Assembly: GCF_021696945.1 (NCBI RefSeq)
Contig: NZ_JACYHE010000004.1
Span: forward strand, 90,403 to 154,402
Origin: Streptomyces sp. JJ36
GTDB taxonomy: Bacteria; Actinomycetota; Actinomycetes; Streptomycetales; Streptomycetaceae
Direction of reading: 5' to 3'
DNA: 64,000 nt
Numbering within the stretch: the stretch's first letter is position 1; each line of letters opens with the position of its first letter. The notes below the pieces were generated by a model. The model ran no database searches. It had not been told where the DNA came from and worked only from the letters and a program-made list of their open reading frames with translations. Position numbers and translations under genes: made by a program. Shown piece by piece: positions 60,287 through 64,000 of this stretch.

Positions 60287-60724
60287 ATGTCGCTCTACGC
60301 CGCCTACGCCGGCAATCTCGACGCGCGCCTGATGAGTCGCCGTGCGCCCCACTCGCCGTTGCGCGGCACGGGATGGCTGGACGGCTGGCGCCTCACCTTC
60401 GGCGGGGAGCACATGGGGTGGGAGGGTGCGATCGCCACGGTGGTGGAGGCGCCGCGGTCCCAGGTCTTCGTCGCTCTCTACGACATCGCGCCGATGGACG
60501 AGGACGCGATGGACCGCTGGGAGGGCGTCGGGATGGACATCTACCGGCGGATGCGGATCCGGGTGCACACCCTGGACGGCGACGAACCCGCCTGGTGCTA
60601 CGTCCTCAACGGTTACGAGGGCGGGCTGCCCTCCGCCCGCTACCTGGGGGAGATCGCCGACGCCGCCGAGTCGGCCGGGGCGCCCCACGACTACGTGACG
60701 GAGCTGCGCAAGCGCCCGTGCTGA
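60287..60724 (+). CDS. Gamma-glutamylcyclotransferase family protein
   Basis: 145 residues. The start LYAAYAGNLDARLMSRRAPH is the GGCT substrate loop (normally YGSNL), and the catalytic Glu is expected near VFVALYDIAPMDEDAMDRWE followed by GVGMDIYRR. Such enzymes form 5-oxoproline from gamma-glutamyl amines; since actinomycetes use mycothiol rather than glutathione, the natural substrate is uncertain. The ATG is fixed by the -10 spacing. It is divergent from the lpdA-like gene by 99 bp. Confidence 0.87.
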   Translation: MSLYAAYAGNLDARLMSRRAPHSPLRGTGWLDGWRLTFGGEHMGWEGAIATVVEAPRSQVFVALYDIAPMDEDAMDRWEGVGMDIYRRMRIRVHTLDGDEPAWCYVLNGYEGGLPSARYLGEIADAAESAGAPHDYVTELRKRPC

Positions 60725-60909
60725 GCCCGCGGCGGCGGCCGTGCGACGGCCGTGTGAGGTACGCACGTCGCGCACCCGGGGCGCGTGCCCGGACCCGCCG
60801 GCCGGTCCCGTGCGTCCCCTCCCGGGCGGACCGAGCGGCGGCCCGTCGTGGAAACAGACGGGGGGACCGCAGGTGACGCTGTGGTTTCCGCTGCACTTCG
60901 ACCCGGCTT

Positions 60910-60921
60910 CTACGCGCGTAG
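60910..60921. promoter_or_regulatory. Palindrome CTACGCGCGTAG over the PNP -35 region
   Basis: A perfect 12-bp palindrome ending 12 bp before the -10 (60934), covering where the -35 would be. It resembles the CCTACG-N4-CGTAGG repeat before trhA (15755-15770). Confidence 0.5.
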
Positions 60922-60933
60922 GCCGAGAACGGC

Positions 60934-60939
60934 TACGCT
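60934..60939 (+). promoter_or_regulatory. -10 box for leaderless PNP transcript
   Basis: TACGCT, then CGTCCC, then GTG 60946; no ribosome site. Confidence 0.5.
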
Positions 60940-60945
60940 CGTCCC

Positions 60946-61782
60946 GTGAACGTATCTGCCTCGGACACCCCTGACCATCAGCCCGCCCCCGGGACCCCGC
61001 ACCGTGCCGCCGAGGAGGCGGCAGAACGACTGCGGGAGCTGACCGGGGTGGACAGCCACGACGTCGCCCTGGTGATGGGCTCCGGCTGGGTACCCGCCGC
61101 CGACGCGCTGGGCGCGCCCGAGCACGAGCTGCCCGTCACCGAGATCCCCGGCTTCCCCCCGCCCGGGGTGGCCGGCCACTCCGGCACGATCCGCTCGTAC
61201 CGGGTCGGCGACAAGCGCGCACTCGTGTTCCTGGGGCGGACCCACTACTACGAGCGACGCGACGTGGCCGCCGTCGCCCACGGCGTCCGTACGGCCGTGG
61301 CCGCCGGCTGCAAGACGGTCGTGCTCACCAACGGCTGCGGCGGCCTCCGCGAGGGCATGCGGGTCGGTCAGCCCGTCCTCATCAGCGACCATCTCAACCT
61401 CACCGCCGCCTCCCCCATCACCGGCGCCCACTTCGTCGACCTCACCGACCTCTACTCCTCGCGGCTGCGGGCGCTCTGCCAGGAGATCGACCCGTCCCTG
61501 GAGGAGGGCGTGTACGTCCAGTTCCCCGGGCCGCACTACGAGACGCCCGCGGAGATCAACATGGTCCGGGTGATGGGCGGCGACCTCGTCGGCATGTCCA
61601 CGGTGCTGGAGGCGATCGCCGCCCGTGAGGCGGGCGCCGAGGTGCTCGGCATCTCCCTGGTCACCAACCTCGCCGCCGGCATCACCGGAGAGCCCCTCAA
61701 CCACGAGGAGGTCCTCCAGGCCGGCCGCGACTCCGCCAGCCGCATGGGCTCCCTCCTCGCCCAGGTCCTCGGCCGGGTCTGA
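60946..61782 (+). CDS. Purine nucleoside phosphorylase (trimeric type)
   Basis: 278 residues. Motifs of the trimeric PNP/MTAP group: [13 protein letters not shown] (about 45-57, phosphate loop), [10 protein letters not shown] (about 99-108), [12 protein letters not shown] (about 127-138), [12 protein letters not shown] (about 188-199) and [11 protein letters not shown] (about 236-246, base-binding Asn). It splits inosine or guanosine with phosphate to base and ribose-1-phosphate in salvage. GTG 60946 is fixed by a leaderless -10. The phosphosugar mutase downstream could convert the ribose-1-phosphate. Confidence 0.95.
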   Translation: MNVSASDTPDHQPAPGTPHRAAEEAAERLRELTGVDSHDVALVMGSGWVPAADALGAPEHELPVTEIPGFPPPGVAGHSGTIRSYRVGDKRALVFLGRTHYYERRDVAAVAHGVRTAVAAGCKTVVLTNGCGGLREGMRVGQPVLISDHLNLTAASPITGAHFVDLTDLYSSRLRALCQEIDPSLEEGVYVQFPGPHYETPAEINMVRVMGGDLVGMSTVLEAIAAREAGAEVLGISLVTNLAAGITGEPLNHEEVLQAGRDSASRMGSLLAQVLGRV

Positions 61783-62292
61783 GCCCGAACGGGCCGGGGC
61801 GGGGCCGGGGCGGAACCGGGACGGCGGGGCTGTACCGCCGGGACCGGTCCGGGCCGGGCCCGAACGCGGCCCGCGACCCGTCCGGTCCCGGGGCTGTACC
61901 GCACCTGCACCGCACCGGGCCGGTTCTGCACCGGACCTGCAACGGGTCCGGGCCCGTCTGATTCCCCGCGCCGTTCGCGCGGTAGTCATCTCCTCGGGGC
62001 CCACGGTCCCGGCGGGGCCGTCGCCGGTCGGTCGTCGCGCGACGGCGCACGGCGGCGCACGGCGGGCTGCGGTGCGCCGTGCCGGTTGGTGGCCGGGCCC
62101 GGCCCGGGGCACCCGTCGGAACGACACGCCCCGCCCGCGGGCGTCCCGGGTCGCGTACCGGGCCACCGGACCCGGGCCGCCGGGCACCGGCACCCGCACG
62201 ACCGAGCAGGCCCACACCCCGACCGGGCACCCGTCCCCCCGCACCGCAGACCGAGCACCACAACCGACCGGCACGCACCGAAAGGCACCCCC
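61783..62292. other. 510-bp intergenic region between PNP and mutase genes
   Basis: Highly repetitive and GC-rich: GGGGCTGTACCG occurs twice (near 61827 and 61891), and imperfect GCAC/CCGG-rich repeats follow. CGGCGCAC (62053-62060) pairs with GTGCGCCG (62072-62079). No gene is supported; it probably holds the PNP terminator and the mutase promoter. Confidence 0.5.
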
Positions 62293-63939
62293 GTGCAGGA
62301 CGATCTCATCGCAGAGGCCCGCGCCTGGCTGGCCGAGGACCCGGACCCGGACACCCGGGAGGAGCTGGCGAAGCTCATCGAGACGGAGGACCTCGAGGAG
62401 CTGGCCGACCGCTTCTCGGGCACACTGCAGTTCGGCACCGCCGGCCTGCGGGGCGAACTGGGCGCGGGCCCGATGCGCATGAACCGCGCGGTCGTCATCC
62501 GCGCCGCCGCCGGACTGGCCGCGTACCTGTGCGGCTCCAGCCAGGCCGGCGGGCTGGTGGTCGTCGGGTACGACGCACGGCACAAGAGCCTGGAGTTCGC
62601 CCGGGACACGGCCGCCGTGCTGGTGGGCGCCGGCCTGCGGGCCGCGCTGCTCCCACGCCCGCTGCCCACGCCCGTGCTGGCGTACGCGATCCGCCGGCTG
62701 GGCGCCGTCGCGGGGGTGATGGTGACCGCCAGCCACAATCCGCCGCGCGACAACGGCTACAAGGTGTATCTGGGCGACGGCTCCCAGATCGTGCCGCCCG
62801 CCGACGCCGACATCGCCGGGCACATCGCCGCGGTCGGCCCCCTGGCGGACGTGCCGCGTCCGGAGCAGGGCTGGGACACCCTGGGCGAGGACGTCGTGGA
62901 CGCCTACCTGGGCCGTAGCGGCGCGGTCCTGACCGACGGCGGGCCGCGGCAGGTGCGGATCGTGCACACGGCACTGCACGGCGTCGGCGCGGACACCGTG
63001 CGCTCGGCGTTCGTACGGGCCGGCTTCCCCGCCCCGGTGGCGGTCGCCGAGCAGGCGGAGCCGGACCCGGACTTCCCCACCATCGCCTTCCCGAACCCGG
63101 AGGAGCCCGGCGCCATGGACCTGGCGTTCGGGGCCGCCCGCGCGATCGTGCCGGACCTCGTCCTGGCGAACGACCCGGACGCCGACCGCTGCGCCGTGGC
63201 CGTCCCCGACGACACCGCCGAGGAGGGCTGGCGGATGCTGCGCGGGGACGAGGTGGGGGCGCTGCTCGCCACCCATCTGGTGCACAAGCGGGCCGCGGGC
63301 GCCTTCGCCACCACGATCGTCTCCTCCTCGCTGCTCGGCCGCATCGCACAGGCCGCGCAGCTCCCGTACGCGGAGACGCTGACCGGCTTCAAGTGGCTCG
63401 CCCGGGTGGACGGCCTGCGGTACGCCTACGAGGAGGCCCTGGGTTACTGCGTCGACCCTGAGGGGGTCCGGGACAAGGACGGCATCACGGCCGCCCTGCT
63501 GATCGCGGAGCTGGCGGCGGAGCTGAAGGGCAACGGCCGCACACTGAGCGACCTGCTGGACGACATCGCGGTGGAGTACGGGCTGCACGCCACCGACCAG
63601 CTCTCCGTACGGGTCGAGGACCTGTCGCTGATCGGCGCGGCCCTGGAGCGGCTCCGGTCCCGGCCCCCGCGCACACTGGCCGGGCTGCCGGTGGACTCCG
63701 CGGAGGACCTGCGGGAGGGCGTGGGCGGCCTGCCGCCCACCGACGGTCTGCGCTACCGGCTGGGTGGCGGCGCCGCCCGGGTCGTGGTGCGCCCGAGCGG
63801 GACGGAGCCCAAGCTGAAGTGCTACCTCGAGGCGGTCGTCCCGGTCGCGGACGCCGCCGCGCTCCCGGACGCGCGCCGCCAGGCCCGCGACACCCTGGAC
63901 ACCCTCGCCCGCGACCTCGGCACGGCCGCCGGGCTCTGA
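62293..63939 (+). CDS. Phosphosugar mutase (PGM2/phosphopentomutase-like)
   Basis: 548 residues of the alpha-D-phosphohexomutase superfamily. The phosphoserine loop is VTASHNPPRDNGYKVYLG (Ser about 148), the Mg-binding loop DPDADRCAVAV (about 294-304), the sugar loop GFKWLARVDG / YEEALGYCVDP (about 369-390), and the C-terminal phosphate loop RPSGTEPKLKCYLE (about 500-513). N-terminal FGTAGLRGELGAGPMRMN and length match the PGM2 group, which acts on hexose and pentose phosphates. Next to PNP it plausibly links ribose-1-phosphate to ribose-5-phosphate. GTG 62293 follows AAGG at about 8 nt. Confidence 0.92.
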   Translation: MQDDLIAEARAWLAEDPDPDTREELAKLIETEDLEELADRFSGTLQFGTAGLRGELGAGPMRMNRAVVIRAAAGLAAYLCGSSQAGGLVVVGYDARHKSLEFARDTAAVLVGAGLRAALLPRPLPTPVLAYAIRRLGAVAGVMVTASHNPPRDNGYKVYLGDGSQIVPPADADIAGHIAAVGPLADVPRPEQGWDTLGEDVVDAYLGRSGAVLTDGGPRQVRIVHTALHGVGADTVRSAFVRAGFPAPVAVAEQAEPDPDFPTIAFPNPEEPGAMDLAFGAARAIVPDLVLANDPDADRCAVAVPDDTAEEGWRMLRGDEVGALLATHLVHKRAAGAFATTIVSSSLLGRIAQAAQLPYAETLTGFKWLARVDGLRYAYEEALGYCVDPEGVRDKDGITAALLIAELAAELKGNGRTLSDLLDDIAVEYGLHATDQLSVRVEDLSLIGAALERLRSRPPRTLAGLPVDSAEDLREGVGGLPPTDGLRYRLGGGAARVVVRPSGTEPKLKCYLEAVVPVADAAALPDARRQARDTLDTLARDLGTAAGL

Positions 63940-64000
63940 ACGCCCTCGCGGTGCGATGCGGGGTCGGGGCCCTGCACGGGGGTGTGGCTTCGCGGCCGGG

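Noticed and set aside
61697..62278. Minus-strand open frame in the PNP-mutase gap
   Set aside because: Low-complexity repeats (RCRTGPVRCRCG-like) from GC-rich repetitive DNA, no start signal and no domain.

Overview
The window is about 64 kb of very GC-rich, densely packed DNA whose genes point to a Streptomyces or close relative. Indicators are mycothiol-conjugate amidase, GTP-dependent PEP carboxykinase, a WhiJ-type regulator/DUF397/ATPase set, an acyl-CoA carboxylase epsilon subunit, DUF4307 next to mca and greA, frequent GTG/TTG starts, and many genes with a -10 box placed for leaderless transcription. No rRNA, tRNA, CRISPR array, transposase, integrase or antibiotic gene cluster was seen.

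Region 1 (1-7.2 kb): a partial Nramp-type transporter and a secreted trypsin-like protease, then two divergent operons. Leftward: PfkB sugar kinase, IclR regulator, RidA. Rightward: a fold-III PLP deaminase (DSD1 type) and an N-acyl-D-amino-acid deacylase. The two operons share a 159-bp intergenic region with two abutting palindromes. Together they could deacylate an N-acyl-D-amino acid, deaminate it, clear the imine and phosphorylate a keto-deoxy sugar acid. I propose N-acetyl-D-glucosaminate as a testable substrate.

Region 2 (7.2-14.9 kb): an accessory island. It holds a WhiJ-like HTH/DUF397/HATPase set with an unusual 125-nt gene overlap, a decayed HisRS-like gene, a methyltransferase, a regulator fragment, a DUF2975 + Xre pair, an FAD oxidoreductase behind mutually exclusive hairpins, a Uma2-type nuclease gene, a ~100-bp structured repeat in two copies, and a second, diverged copy of the 3' end of the hemolysin III-like gene. 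The repeats and gene remnants suggest repeated insertion and deletion.

Region 3 (14.9-44.1 kb): mostly core chromosome. It includes trhA/hlyIII, pckG, an AlaA-like aminotransferase, TetR, a YyaL-type thioredoxin-domain protein, metB, a small sigma factor with a membrane partner, MarR, ilvA, a DrrAB-type exporter, greA, DUF4307, mca, msrA, an ion channel, a zinc alcohol dehydrogenase with a divergent MmyB-like regulator, a DJ-1 family protein, a MacB/FtsX-type ABC transporter and a lipoprotein L,D-transpeptidase.

Region 4 (44.3-64 kb): hutH, a GAF-GGDEF diguanylate cyclase, enoyl-CoA hydratase, adenylate cyclase, the biotin-dependent acyl-CoA carboxylase set (birA, pccB, pccE, accA2) with maf and a GT-C membrane protein between, then a DeoR regulator, an LpdA-like flavoprotein, gamma-glutamylcyclotransferase, purine nucleoside phosphorylase and a phosphosugar mutase. 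From memory, the order from pckG to the mutase matches a conserved block of the S. coelicolor chromosome; this was not checked by search.
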